DNA from: Pochonia chlamydosporia 170
Taxonomy: Eukaryota; Ascomycota; Sordariomycetes; Hypocreales; Clavicipitaceae
Length of the DNA stretch: 64,000 nucleotides
Direction of reading: 5' to 3'
NCBI RefSeq assembly: GCF_001653235.2
Contig: NW_019154046.1
Location: 516,227 to 580,226 of the forward strand
A program made the position numbers and the translations under genes. Shown here piece by piece: positions 11,936 through 23,064 of this stretch; position 1 is the stretch's first letter; the number at the start of each line of letters is the position of its first letter. Under the pieces are notes generated by a model. The model searched no databases, was not told the origin of the DNA, and worked only from the letters and a program-made list of their open reading frames with translations.

Positions 11936-12216
11936 TTACTGCCAGGCGGTCCCGCCGCAGGAGCCACTACCGTAGCCGCACTGCTTGCACTTTATTCAAC
12001 GTTAGAGGCCATCTTCGAACAAGTCTGCAGGTAGGTACTTACACGGCTATTGCAGAGGTCTTCGCCGCCGAACCCACGGCAGACGTGCTCAGCGTCACGG
12101 CAGGGACCCCCTGCGACGGCCATTACATTGGACAACTGCTCGGCATTCTCTCTGGCCGGCATGGCAATCGCAGGAATCAGAAGGGCGACGAATACGGGGA
12201 TCCGGATGAACTTCAT
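11936..12216 (-). CDS. Small secreted cysteine-rich protein, 75 aa
   Basis: Two-exon gene: exon 1 12216-12043, intron 11990-12042 (53 bp, GTAAGT...AAG), exon 2 11989-11936. The join gives CNSRCKQCGYGSGSCGGTAW then Q and stop. Residues 1-18 are a signal peptide (MKFIRIPVFVALLIPAIA). The mature part has six cysteines (about 39, 46, 55, 59, 62, 69), enough for three disulphides, and ends in a Gly-rich CGYGSGSCGG tail. Size and pattern are those of fungal secreted effector-like or apoplastic proteins; I cannot assign a target. If the intron were ignored, the frame would close after 74 residues with a tail lacking the second cysteine cluster, which is why I favour the spliced model. Confidence 0.75.
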
Positions 12217-12667
12217 TGTCTTGGGTCTTCAAATTGACGAAACAGATAGAGGCTCAATCGGTGGAATGAGCTGTTTTGCTATGATATATCAATATTTGTT
12301 TAAATGGCGACTTAAGCCCTACTTATATATTTTTCAACCTTTCCCTGTATGAGAAACTTCGAGCCGTCCTGGCTGATGAAGTCTAAGACATGTTTCATTC
12401 CGGAGATGAAAATGCAGGCATTGTCTTTCTTGACTAGGGATTTGTTGCGTTTAGTGCCGAGAGTGCGTATACTGGCCGAAGCGGGCCATCGGCCGCAAAT
12501 TTAGAACACGGATGGGTTGATTGCATCCGCGCGAGACAGTACGGAGACATTCTTACTTCTGTAAATATCTCTGTATTGCAAATGGCGCTCATATTCAGAA
12601 AACAACCCACTCAGCCAGTTCAACCCGCTTGGGCGGGTCGTGGACGTGAAGAATACTTGGAGGCTCC

Positions 12668-13170
12668 CCGTGACGCATTAAATACTCAATACTCAATATG
12701 ACCCCGTATTGAAAAAGTTCAATATTGAAGAAGTCCCGTATTGAGTATTGAATATTGAGTATTGAGTATTGAATTATTGAGAAAGTATTGAGGATATTGA
12801 GAATATTGAGAAAACATGGATTACTAAGCCAAATATTCTCGATCTCCATGGACTACCCGACTGGTCGAGTAGCAGAAGCTCAAGGTCCTGAGCTGCACAA
12901 TTCGCTTTTTACTGCCACATCACGCCTTTAATTTGCCGCGGAAGTTTGAGCTGCAGCCAGAACTTTCTCAAGAAGGTGACCCTAATCTGTATTGTGCTCA
13001 ATCGTAGCTAAATTTGGTTGATACGTTATGGTTTTCAATATTCTCAATATCTTCAATATCCCTCAATATTGAAGAACCCCATATTGAAGAGTCAATATGG
13101 AGAAAATCAATATCCTCAATATGTATTGAGAATATTGACAGGGGTTATTCAATACCGAATGCATCACTGC
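12668..13170. repeat. AT-rich element with ATATTGAG repeats at both ends
   Basis: Two clusters of short repeats (TATTGAG words at 12690-12820; CAATATTCTCAATAT words at 13025-13140) face each other around a 170-bp unique core. The outermost ends are imperfectly inverted (GTGACGCATTAAATACTCAATA against the reverse of TATTCAATACCGAATGCATCAC). That suggests a degraded hAT-like miniature element with subterminal repeats. I saw no clean target duplication. Confidence 0.4.
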
Positions 13171-15947
13171 TTGGAGCAGATAGGTAGATCAAATATTGAA
13201 CGGGTTTCTAGTTGTGACTGCTCGCGTTACACCGCAGCGCAGGTCTTAACTGTTTCTGTTGCAACCAATGATCACTGACGGAGTATCTGGCGCCGCAAAC
13301 GAGTTACTCCACAAAAGCGCCAGCAATTAGGAAAACAAGGCGCACCACGCCCTGGATCCTCAGGTGGGACACATACACATCCTGCCACCTCACCACATCC
13401 ACCATTACCAACGGGACAATTCTCGATGGCGATAACTGGTACTGTAACTATGACTGGTTCAAGAGCGTAGAATATAGGTTTATGTGCTAGTCTTTAATTG
13501 AAGTTTTTTTTTTTGGCCAAGGTAGCATCGTTAAAAAGAACAGGATTTCATCTATCTGTTCATATATAACTACCTTTGGCCGAGATGCTGTAAGTGGTAG
13601 AGTCGGGTTTAATAGTTGATCCTTCTTACTATGTATTTTCCATAGCTAAGAGCAGAATGCTAGTTCTGCTTACACTCCACTACGAAGTGGACCACATATG
13701 TGGAAGTTGCTAAATAGGAGGGAAAGGTCGGAAAACCAGAGACATCGCTTACTATGACGTATGGATGCTCAATCGAGCACCCCAGATTGCCGTCAACGGC
13801 GTCGGTAACTAGAGCCAATCACGGCCCGGTGGTGACCATCCACTGCATTGTTCGTCCAGACTTGCCTTCTGTGCTGCCAAAGGCGGATCCCCAAATCTGG
13901 CTTCGTGTCAAGAGAGAATAACTGAGCTCTCACATAAGGATGTACGTTACGGCTTTATGTCATCAGTATGGGCACAAGGTGCGCCTGCGTTGACTTGCTG
14001 ATCATTTGATCTAGTAGCTTACGCCATTTTAACAATGCCTCATATCCTTTTCAAGGATCGCCGGCTTGCAAGAGGCTGCACAGAGACATCGATCGGCAAT
14101 TCCGGGGCCATAAACCAAGTGTAGCACACACGGAGAAGTCAGGCTTTGCGGCACGTCCCATCAGCTAATGTGATTCAGTGATATGTGCCAGTACGACTGG
14201 AGCAGCTTATTTGATCGGCATGTTTGCAGCATCACCGCGGCCTGGAGAGGACGAGGCGCTTCCAATCAAAGTACAAGAGTCTGCCTTGGGTTAGGCAGCA
14301 GTGCGGCAATGAGGCTCAGGCTTTCGTGACTTTGTGACAGGTCTCAGATCCAAGAATTACTCCAAGATCGACACATTGCTTCGAATATTTCGGGTTGCAT
14401 GCCTTCTTGTTTGGTCGACTTGCTTTCAGCTTTCCCCATAAAGGAGTTAGAGGAAGAAAATCATGCAGCCTTATCCCATCACTGCCTGTTGTCCAGGTCA
14501 GACAAGGCCCTTACGTCCGTGTCGATCATATGCATAACATTCAGTAAACGGAAAATCTGTGTATAACAGCTCCGATCGCAATTTGGGAAGCTCGAGCGCC
14601 TGCAGGTCTCAGTGCGCTTCAGTCTTCTGTTGCAAAGCGTTTTTTTGAGCTCACAAGCTGCGGGCTACATATTGCTTACTTGAACCACAGAATTTTGACC
14701 GTGCAATCGCAACTTCCTGTGCAACTATTACAGTTTTAATCTCAGCTTCAAAAGCCCTTCTGTAGTCGGTGGAGTACCAACGGTAGACGAAATGTACTCA
14801 GCCGCCTGTTTGATGATTCCCTGCTGTCATGGCACATCGCATACGGTTTTACGTTTCAATCTTTGCCAGTGGTGGGTTGAAGGGATCAGGGCAAATTTAC
14901 AGAACGCCGCAGCTTGGGTCGATTCTTAGTGATGTGGCAAAACATAATGTGTGTGGATCCACATGCAACCATCGTGGCTGTTGGAGAGCCAGGCAGGCAT
15001 CTTAATACACCTTTGCCGGGATGGGTCAGGATTTTCGTCGGCACCGCCTGTTCAGCTCAGGTACTCCAATTAGACTCTGGAACGTACGCAGGATACATGT
15101 AGCGACGTTGTCGTCAGCTCCAGTACCGACCTTGGCGGCCATCTGAACGATGGCTGGCTGTGTGGACCCACCTCTACTCCTCCAGACCGCGACTATGAGG
15201 CTAGGATCGGCCCGTCCCTAAAAGCCCCAACGTCTTGTCACACTTCACTTGTTTGCACGATCGGGCAGAAGATCCCCTGTGAATCGGGCAACGAGAGACT
15301 CTTGATTTTCTACAAAAAAGAGTGGAATCATCTGCCGCCCTCAAGGCATGTAGCGTCCCTATCAATTGCCATTTAAAAACGGCTGCAGAAAATGGTGTCC
15401 AAGCAGAATTTAGTAACAACATTTGATTTTGCGACAGAGTCTACTTGTGTGCCGTAATATGACGTAGCTAATTATGAGTCTCATAACGTTACAGCAGGCG
15501 GTCGTCAGCTCGAGATTCATTGGTAGACCAAGATATAAACAGTTTGCTGCGGAGAACGGATGGATCTTCCGGATGAGGCTGACTGTCGATCCAAGCCAGG
15601 CCACAGCATGTAAGCGCAATGTCGGTCACCGTCGGCCGTCTGACCCTGCAGGTAGAGAGCCCAGTGACGAGACTTCCAGCCTCCTGCTGGGATATCACAA
15701 GTGTTTGAACCGGACTTAGGGGACTACTCACCAAAGCAGCATGTACTGTCGTCAGCCTGTCGAACGCACAGGTGCCACAACTTTCAAACTGTGACAAATT
15801 GCGGCATCTTCTGCAAGTTTCAGCCCCAGACTTGTTTGGGGGTCTACTAACCGCTTTTCAATTACCAGCCCTGATTTGGAAAGACATATGAGCGGCACGC
15901 ATCGCCGACATCAGGACCCGGCACGTCAGTTGCGGACAGGGTTGAAA
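13171..15947. other. Long stretch without recognisable gene
   Basis: About 2.8 kb with only short frames in all six readings. I see no conserved domain, tRNA or clear transposon end. It may be decayed transposon sequence. Confidence 0.45.
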
Positions 15948-16075
15948 GCCACTCCACTCAATCCACTGAATGCTCGAGTGCAGTGGGTAGATCATAATCC
16001 ACTGAATATCCCAATATAGTGTATCCACTGGAAGCTGTTGTGGATTGGGTGTATTGGGTGGATTAGGAGAGGATT
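15948..16075. repeat. Short interspersed CCACT/GGATT repeats
   Basis: Repeated words TCCACTGAAT and TCCACTGG, with their reverse complements (GTGGATTGGGTG, GGGTGGATTAGG), give a fold-back tract of about 130 bp. Its origin is unknown; it resembles the interior of small fungal MITEs. Confidence 0.4.
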
Positions 16076-16973
16076 GGCAAAGCGCCAGTGAAGCCATCAC
16101 CGAAAGCTCGGCCACCCGTCTCCCTTGTTCTGACTTCCAAGTTGGACTTATCTCCAACTAGCTTCCATCTCCTCTTGGAAACTTGCCACCTGAGTAAGCC
16201 ACTTTGTTGCCCATACTTCTAGCTGTTGCCCAGACATCTGAGCCAATTTAATGTCAACTTGTTCTTCGTTTACCGAAGTTATCAGTATCGCCTGCTGTGT
16301 TCTCATGGTTCCAATAACAACATGGGTTACCTGGGGTAAGATCGATCATATATCTTAGGGTCTCCCTTTTACTTTTTGCGGGTTGAAGATTGCCTCAGTT
16401 CATCTGAACAAAATTTTTCGGCGTGCGTCGTCTTTCTTCAGGAAGTGCCTTCCCCTTGTTTCGGTTATATTTGAAACGGCTACGGATTTGATCAGGAGAC
16501 TTCAGTTGTAGCACGCAAAAAATAATTCTACAGATAATGAACAATCTCACCGTATGTTCATCCAGCTTTATTTTCTGGTTTTTCCATTTCATGGCTCTGG
16601 GGATAAGAATGCTTAGTGGCGACATGCAAGATCCACGAAATTGACTTGTCACAGACCAGAGACCATCGTCAAAGAAATGCACTTCGATGTTACGTACGAT
16701 CTATTTGTTTGGAAGAGAGAGGAATTCGGTTGCTGCTGGACTATGGAGTCGATGGTGGCGCTATTGATGTTGATGGAAACCTCCCCCTCTCTTTATACAT
16801 AGGCGAACCGATTTTTGGCATTGAGCATAATATTTTTCGACTATTGCTGGCGGATCGTTTCACCCGACGAGTTCCGACCACGGTTTCCTAACGCTTTTCC
16901 GGATTTTATAGGGCGTCAGATGCTCTTTTTTGATCAAATTGGATTTCAGGGTACGCTTTTTGCGGAAGGTGTT
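16076..16973. other. No clear gene; possible ankyrin-like scrap at 16715-16875
   Basis: A plus-strand frame at about 16720-16860 reads IRLLLDYGVDGGAIDVDGNL and then NIFRLLLADRF, which is ankyrin-like in spacing. It is too short and diverged for certainty. Nothing else is recognisable. Confidence 0.3.
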
Positions 16974-17128
16974 ACTATTGTTTCCACCGCCGTCTTTGGC
17001 GGCGGAGCCAGCAGCCTGCGAATGGCTTCAAACGATGGCTGAAACAGACCTCACGTGAGGAGGCCTCACCACCAACACAGGGGCGTACGTCATCCATAGC
17101 TAGATGAATTCAACAAGCATCAATCAAA
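16974..17128 (-). repeat. Inverted repeat B, right copy
   Basis: Reverse-complement match to 7723-7880, including the CCTCACGTGAGG palindrome (17049-17060). Its right end coincides with the point where the bZIP basic region begins, so the gene's upstream part is either inside the repeat or was cut off by it. Confidence 0.7.
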
Positions 17129-17659
17129 GAATCGGCGCGAAGGAGCACTCGAACGAAACCGAGTCACCGCTTCCAATTGTCGAAAACGCAAGAAGCAGTG
17201 GACTGAAAACCTAGAGGAGAAGAAATCTGGACTGGAAGCTATCCATGGTGATCTCCAGGCAGAATACATGAACCTTCTTCAAGAGCCGTCTCAGCTGAAA
17301 GACTTGCTCATAAGCCATGCCAGCTGCCAGCACCCAGATATTGACATTTGGATCAAGAACGAGGCTTCAAAATACGTTCACAATTTACACAGTCCGCAGA
17401 GTGTGAATAGTGTATGTTCTGTGCCAAGTCTAGAAGGTAAGGGTTTATCAATGCCCTCGCGGTAGTACGCTCTATCTGCTGCCGATTATCATCGACCGGA
17501 CCTGTTGCTTACAATATCATATTAGAAAATGGTTCCACGGCACGATATTCAACGACTATCAGCCCAGTCACTGGTTCTGATGGATCACGAAGCCAGGACC
17601 TGATCAGCAACGACTTTTTGGACGAAGAGGATGGTTTCGAGGACGATGTGGAAGACTGA
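17100..17659 (+). pseudogene. bZIP transcription factor, 5'-truncated
   Basis: The basic region is ERNRVTASNCRKRKKQW (the N-x2-[TA]AS-x-CR signature), followed by a leucine-zipper-like helix (LEEKKSGLEAIHGDLQAEY...LLQEPSQLKDLL) and HASCQHPDIDIWIKNEASKY, as in Atf1-like fungal bZIPs. Exon 1 ends at 17436; intron 17437-17525 (GTAAGG...TAG) joins in phase 1 to an acidic tail ending DEEDGFEDDVED and stop at 17657-17659. Upstream, a stop at 17097 closes the frame only 12 codons before the basic region, and no ATG or upstream exon is recognisable. The N-terminal half therefore seems lost at the border with repeat B. An unseen upstream exon is the alternative. Confidence 0.7.
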
Positions 17660-17937
17660 TATACAAGCCAGCACCAACACCTCTGTAGGTGGACCATGAA
17701 ACAACAAATATGGAGTACGGGGGCTGCGTTTGGCTGATGACTCAACACAGCGTACTTTCGATATGGGGCACCACCATGCATCATAGCATCCTCCACACCC
17801 GCGTACCTGTTATGCCGCTTGGTCACCTTTCCGTGCATCGTGTTTCGAGGCCGAACGCAAGCGTTGCAGATTCGAAAACAAGAGGTTTCGTGGTCGACTC
17901 CATCGCCGAACTGATCCCGACTTGGCGCGACAGCCAC

Positions 17938-18165
17938 AAGCTTTGCGATGGTGGACTCAATTCCCCTCGACGTCCTTTTGAAGTTCCCTTTGTCCAAATA
18001 CTCAAACACAAGGTATACCCAGAGATAGGTGCGATTGGTAGTCTCCTGTAGCTTTTTTTCCAAATGGCTTTTGATTTGCGGGGACAAGTTCTTCTTCTGC
18101 GACAGCTCGCCGACCCGGTGTGTAATGATGTAGTTTACCTCCCGGGTGATGGTTTCCGACTCTTG
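17938..18165 (-). pseudogene. NACHT-NLR fragment
   Basis: About 75 codons read ESETITREVNYIITHRVGEL then KKNLSPQIKSHLEKKLQETT and RTYLWVYLVFEYLDKGNF. This is the post-NACHT region, closely matching the intact receptor just to the right (KNLSPQMKSHLEKRLQETTH there). Similarity stops after GIESTIAKL, and the ATPase core is absent. It is a partial duplicate in the same orientation as the full gene. Confidence 0.85.
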
Positions 18166-18852
18166 CACCGCACGAGTCCTTTCGAATCATTTAACATTAT
18201 CGAAAATGGTGACCCTGCAAGCATCGCCGAATGACACTGACGACGCTGGTATCTACAAAGCGGAATAATTGCCAAAAGCCGATGATGTACCTCAAACTAT
18301 TGATTCCGCAAACACACCAAACGTGACAAATTCGGACCGTGCTGAGATCAATTTTCAGCTTTTCCCGCCGTCTCGTAGTCACTGAGGCAGAGGGGTTCTC
18401 CCAGTATTGTAGTGTTTTCCGTCCTTTGGATTTGGGATCAAGGTGATTACTTGCACGGTTGTCTGGCCGCATTCACTTGTACTCACGTTGAGCCCTCCAT
18501 TGGACGGCACTCCTTACAATCGTTCATTGTGGCTACCCTACATTGCCTCTGCGGATAACATCATTCTGTCATGCGCGGGTAACCTTCCCCTGTATTCTTA
18601 CTTTCTTGGCACGCAGACTCGTATATTGACTATAAGGTGGATCAGTTGGGACGTTTCAAGAATTTCGATGAAGAGACTGGCTGCATTTTCACAGTGATTA
18701 CCATCACTGACCAGAGCGGCGGCCTGCTGGATTGCCTGACATAAGAGTGGCTCAGGAATATATAAGCTAGGGAAAGGGTCACTAGTACAGGGAATTGCAA
18801 AATTCTCATTGCCGGCGACAGGTTATGCTGGTACTGTATGGCCTTCTAGTTA
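18166..18852. other. No gene; 3' flank of the NLR
   Basis: No recognisable coding signal between the NACHT fragment and the stop codon of the intact receptor. Confidence 0.4.
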
Positions 18853-21800
18853 TCATGATTTCCGTTGTAGCAGCTTGACGATAGCCTCGTGCCCTTTCTC
18901 GGCGGCTAGCAATAGCGGCGTCTGGCCAGAGTTACTCCCCGCCTCGATGTCGGCGCCATTTTCGAGAAGCAGCTTGGCGATAGCCTCGTGTCCCTTCTCA
19001 GCGGCCCGCGATAGCGGCGTCCGACCAGACTTACTCCTTGCCTTGACCTCGGCGCCCTTCTCGATTAGCAGCTTGACGACGGCCCCGTGCCCCTTCTCGG
19101 AGGCCCATGACAGTGGCGTCAGGTTATCCCTATTCTTAGCTTCGATGTCGGCTCCGTTCTCAAGTAGCAGCTTGACGATAACCTCATGTCCATTCGCGGC
19201 GGCCCACGATAGAGGCGTCAGAAAATCCCCATTCTCAGCGTTGACGTCGGCGCCATTCTCGAGTAGCAGCTTGACGATACCTTTGTGCCCCCTCTCACCA
19301 GCCCATAGCGGCGTCAGAGTATCCCTCTTCTGAGCTTCGATGTCTGCTCCCTTCTCGAGTAGCAGCTTGACGACGGCCACATGCCCGCTCGCGGCAGCCC
19401 GCGATAGCGGCGTTCTACCGGAGTTACTCTTCACCTCGACCTTGGCGCCGTTCTCGAGTAGCAGCTTGACTATAGGCTTATGCCCATTCGCGGCGGCCCA
19501 CGATAACGGCGTCAGATTATCCCTATTCTCAGCGTTGGCGTCGGCACCATTCTCGAGCAGCAGCTTGACAATAGCCTCGTGTCCCTTCTCAGCGGCCCGC
19601 GATAGCGGCGTCCGACCAGAGTTACTCTTCGTCTCGACTTCGGCACCCTTCTCGAGCAACAACTTGACGATAGTACCGTGTCCCTTCTCGGCGGCACGTG
19701 ATAGCGGCGTCTGATGACGGTTGCTCTTCGCTTCGACACAGGCGCCTTTCTCGAGAAGCAGCCTGACAACGGCCTCGTGTCCGTTCGCGGCGGCCCAAAA
19801 TAGCGGCGCCAGATTATCCTTATTCTTGGCCTCGACCTCGGCACCCCCGTCAAGCAATAGCCTGACGATAGCTTCGTGCCCGTTCCCGGCCGCCACCAAT
19901 AGCGGAGTCTGACCAGAATCATTCTCCGCCTCGACTTCGGCGCCCTTCTCGAGCAGCAGCCTGACAACGGCCTCGCGCCCGTTCGCGATGGCCCAGAATA
20001 GCGGCGTCTGACCGTTGACGTCTTTCGACTCGACTTCGGCACCACTCTCCAGCAGCAGCTTGACGATGGCCGCGCGCCCCGACTTGGCGGCCAGCAATAA
20101 AGGCGTCTGACCAGAGATACTCTTTGTCTCGATTTCGGCACCCTTCTCGAGCAACAACTTGACGATAGTATCGTGTCCCTTCTCGGCGGCACGTGATAGC
20201 GGCGTCTGATGACGGTTGCTCTTCGCTTCGATACAGGCGCCATGCTCGAGCAGCAGCTTGACAACGGCCTCGTACCCGTTCTCGGCGGCCCAAAATAGTG
20301 GCGTCCGACCATACTCCGTGTCTCTCGGCTCGATGTCCCCACCCTTTCCTAGAAGGAGCTTGACAACACCAGGGTGGCCGCAGTACGATGCTACCATAAG
20401 ATTCGTAAAAGGCTCCGTTGTCTTCATACCTGTAGTCTTCCAGTAGATTTTAAACCATACTGAGTAGCTCTTGGAACCCGGATCACAGATTCCCAAGGCG
20501 GAATGTATAATGGGAACGTTATCAACGATGCCAGCCTCGCGGAAGTGAGCCCCCCAGAATTTGGCTGAATATTCCAAGAAGGCGTGGCTGTCGGTGGAAT
20601 TACCTGCTTCCCTGTTCGCGTCTTTCGGAAGGCCAAGATCGTAGTTGAAGAAGTTCAGGTAGCGTATGCAGAGCTCCGCAACGACGGCATGCGCACAGTA
20701 GATATTAATGGAGCGATGCCACTGTGCCTGTAATGGAATAGTTGCAGGCCATACCAAATCTGCAAGGAGAAACTCGCGAGCAGTTTGGTGAAGGAAATAA
20801 ATCTTGCCACGATGGATTGAGATGAATAATCCACACCACGATCTAAGCCTTAGCTTGAAGTCCTCGTCTTCTTCTAAGTCAATATCCTGAAAGCACCGCG
20901 TTTTATCGTCTATATTCACGGCAATGTTCATTTCCGAGAGAGTTAGTGGCCGACTCGCTACCAAGATAATACTCAAGGCCTTCCGAACCATCGGGTGTTC
21001 CTTAGACTTGCTGAGGATCTGCTCATATGCCTCATTGATACTCATGGGAAGCGTTGCAATGGCAGATTCGATCCCCTTTAGCGTCTTCTTAAAGTTTTCT
21101 CTCTCTAAGTAGTCGAACACAAGGTATACCCAGAGATAGGTCCGGTGGGTAGTCTCTTGTAACCTTTTCTCTAAATGGCTCTTCATCTGGGGTGAAAGGT
21201 TCTTCCTCTCCAATAGCTGATTAACCCGATGAGTAATGACGCGGTTCACCTCCTGATTAATGATTTCCGACTCTTCCTCTCCTGGTATACGCATATTTGG
21301 AAAAACTTCTAACAGGCCACGGAACTTGGACACTATTTGTTCATAGGGGCGGCAAGTTAGAAGGTACTTTAACTTGCCATGACCCCACTTGTCGCTACGG
21401 AACTGGCTCTCTACATTCCGCATCAGGTCCGCAAACTCTAATTCGGCGCATTCATCCAGGGCATCCAGGACAAGGATTACAGGCCCTGCCTTTGGATCAT
21501 GTATAGCGTTTCGCAGAACCTTCCAGAGCGAATCTGTAGAGTTGATCAAACCTTGGCCGTCCGTACGAAACTGTGTCATAGCATGCCCGATCAGAAACGG
21601 CTTCTGTGCAAAGAGCTGGTGAAGTAGAGCACAAAGTGCTTGCCGGACGGTGTTCTGGTCTTGGTCTTTGAAGAAGAAGTAGCAGATCGTTGTTGGTCGC
21701 GGCAGATACTGGTCTATCAGGTACTTGGCCAATACTGACTTTCCGCAGCCAGGATCAGCCGTGACTAGTAATGGCCCGGAGTCCTGCTTCATCCATTTCT

Positions 21801-23064
21801 GGAAGTGCTCGTGCTTGAGGAACCAGAAGCAGGTATCTTTAACCCTTTCTTCCACTCGATCTTTATACCACTCATACGTAGCGTCCCTACTGCCAGTCGT
21901 GAGGCGGAACAGTTGGTGACACTTTTCCTCTTTCTCGGAGAGCCTCTCTTTAGCAAAGCTTGTCTGGGCTTCAAGCTGCTTCTTTGCAATGTCTCGTTGA
22001 TTTTGTGTGACTTCACGGAGGCCTATACATAAGATAAGCATGCATTAATGGTATGTTTCTAAGACCCTGGAATTACCGTATAGAATATCGCCAATTTTCT
22101 TCTCCGTTTCAACCCTATTTGGAGTTATTCGGCGGAGGAGATCCTTCGCATATGCTGCGGCCGCCATTGCTGCATAGCCCTGCCACTCCTCGTTCTTGTG
22201 GGAGTCCGAGTAATCGCAAATCCCGCGTATAACCAAGCAAGGAAAGTGGTTCATCAGTCCCGCTGCTTCCATCTCAAAGCATAGAATGTCCTCTTCCGCG
22301 GCCAGCTTGTCCCTCACCGAAGCATCCTTCATTAGCTGGTTCCCCGAGGCAATAACGCCATAGTGGATCGTCAAATTGTCATGATCTTGAGTACGTTCGG
22401 ATCGTAGCACCAGCCTTTTTCGACCAGTACCACAGGATGCCACGCAGCTCACATCGTCGTTTACAGGATGCACGACTCTGGATTGATACAACCTGTCACT
22501 ATTTAGGTTTGGGCGGCTGTACTTCTTCAGTAGTCTTGGCTTCTTTCGAAGACTGCCATTTATGCTCTCTTCAAGCCGGTGACCTTTGCTCTCGTACTGT
22601 GCCTTGAGTCCATTTACCGCTGCCCGTAGGACTGTAGGCGGCTGGTTTAAGAGGCCTGTTCGCTGGAAGGTCTGACTTTGAATGGTTTTGCCAAAGTCGT
22701 ACTGTAGCACGCCACCATTCCCATCTCGAGGATCGCTGACCACAATGTCACCCAAACGAATATCATGCTTTGGGCTTGGCGCACCGCCACCAATGCCAAC
22801 CATTAGACCAATTCTGACATTAGGGAAGCTGTGCATCATGTCGCTCGCAACACCTGCAGCGCGGGATACGCCATACTCCCCGCTGGGTAAGACAGCAATG
22901 ACGACATTGTGTTTCCCCATTCTTCCCAGAGTATAATCGTTGTTGTCATTGGGCGACAGATGTTCCGGTCCTTCGTGTTCCTCGTCCAAGAACGCTTGTG
23001 CGGCAACGTACTCTGTACTTATGGCGCATATCCATCCGACTGTGTAGCTATTAGGTTCGGACAT
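18853..23064 (-). CDS. NLR receptor: PNP_UDP_1 - NACHT - 16 ankyrin repeats (1385 aa)
   Basis: Apparently intact fungal NOD-like receptor, presumably cytosolic and acting in non-self recognition. Start at MSEPNSYTVGWICAISTEY (an ATG 28 codons upstream is less family-like). Exon 1 encodes the nucleoside-phosphorylase-like domain (VGIGGGAPS, DIRLGDIVV, CFEMEAAGL, IRGICDYSDSHKN). Intron 22023-22076 (54 bp) joins in phase 1 to a helical linker and the NACHT NTPase: Walker A ADPGCGKS near residue 420, Walker B VILVLDALDE near 512-520. The C-terminus has 16 ankyrin repeats of 33 residues (one of 32), nearly identical to each other (TPLSRAAEKGHEAIVKLLLE type). Total 4158 coding bases, divisible by three, no stop. 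In this architecture the PNP domain is thought to be the effector, NACHT the oligomerising switch and the repeats the sensor. A partial copy lies at 17938-18165. Confidence 0.92.
18860..20440 (-). repeat. Ankyrin-coding minisatellite-like array (99-bp units, 495-bp higher-order copy)
   Basis: Sixteen 99-bp units of very similar DNA. Units 2-4 and 7-9 (counted from the N-terminus) are closest to each other: CIEAKSNRHQTPLSRAAEKG recurs as CVEAKSNRHQTPLSRAAEKG five units later. The shared TGATGACGGTTGCTCTTCGC word at about 19709 and 20205 is 496 bp apart. This indicates recent unequal exchange of five-unit blocks. Confidence 0.85.

Noticed and set aside
7723..17128. Large transposon bounded by repeat B as terminal inverted repeats
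   Set aside because: No target duplication at the outer edges and no transposase inside; kept only as a question.
18809..19912. Long plus-strand open frames rich in SAPFSSSSLT repeats
   Set aside because: They are exact antisense shadows of the ankyrin array of the NLR; the repeat periodicity keeps the opposite strand open.
18860..20440. CRISPR-like regular repeats
   Set aside because: The repeat units are in-frame 99-bp ankyrin codons in a eukaryotic gene; there are no spacers.
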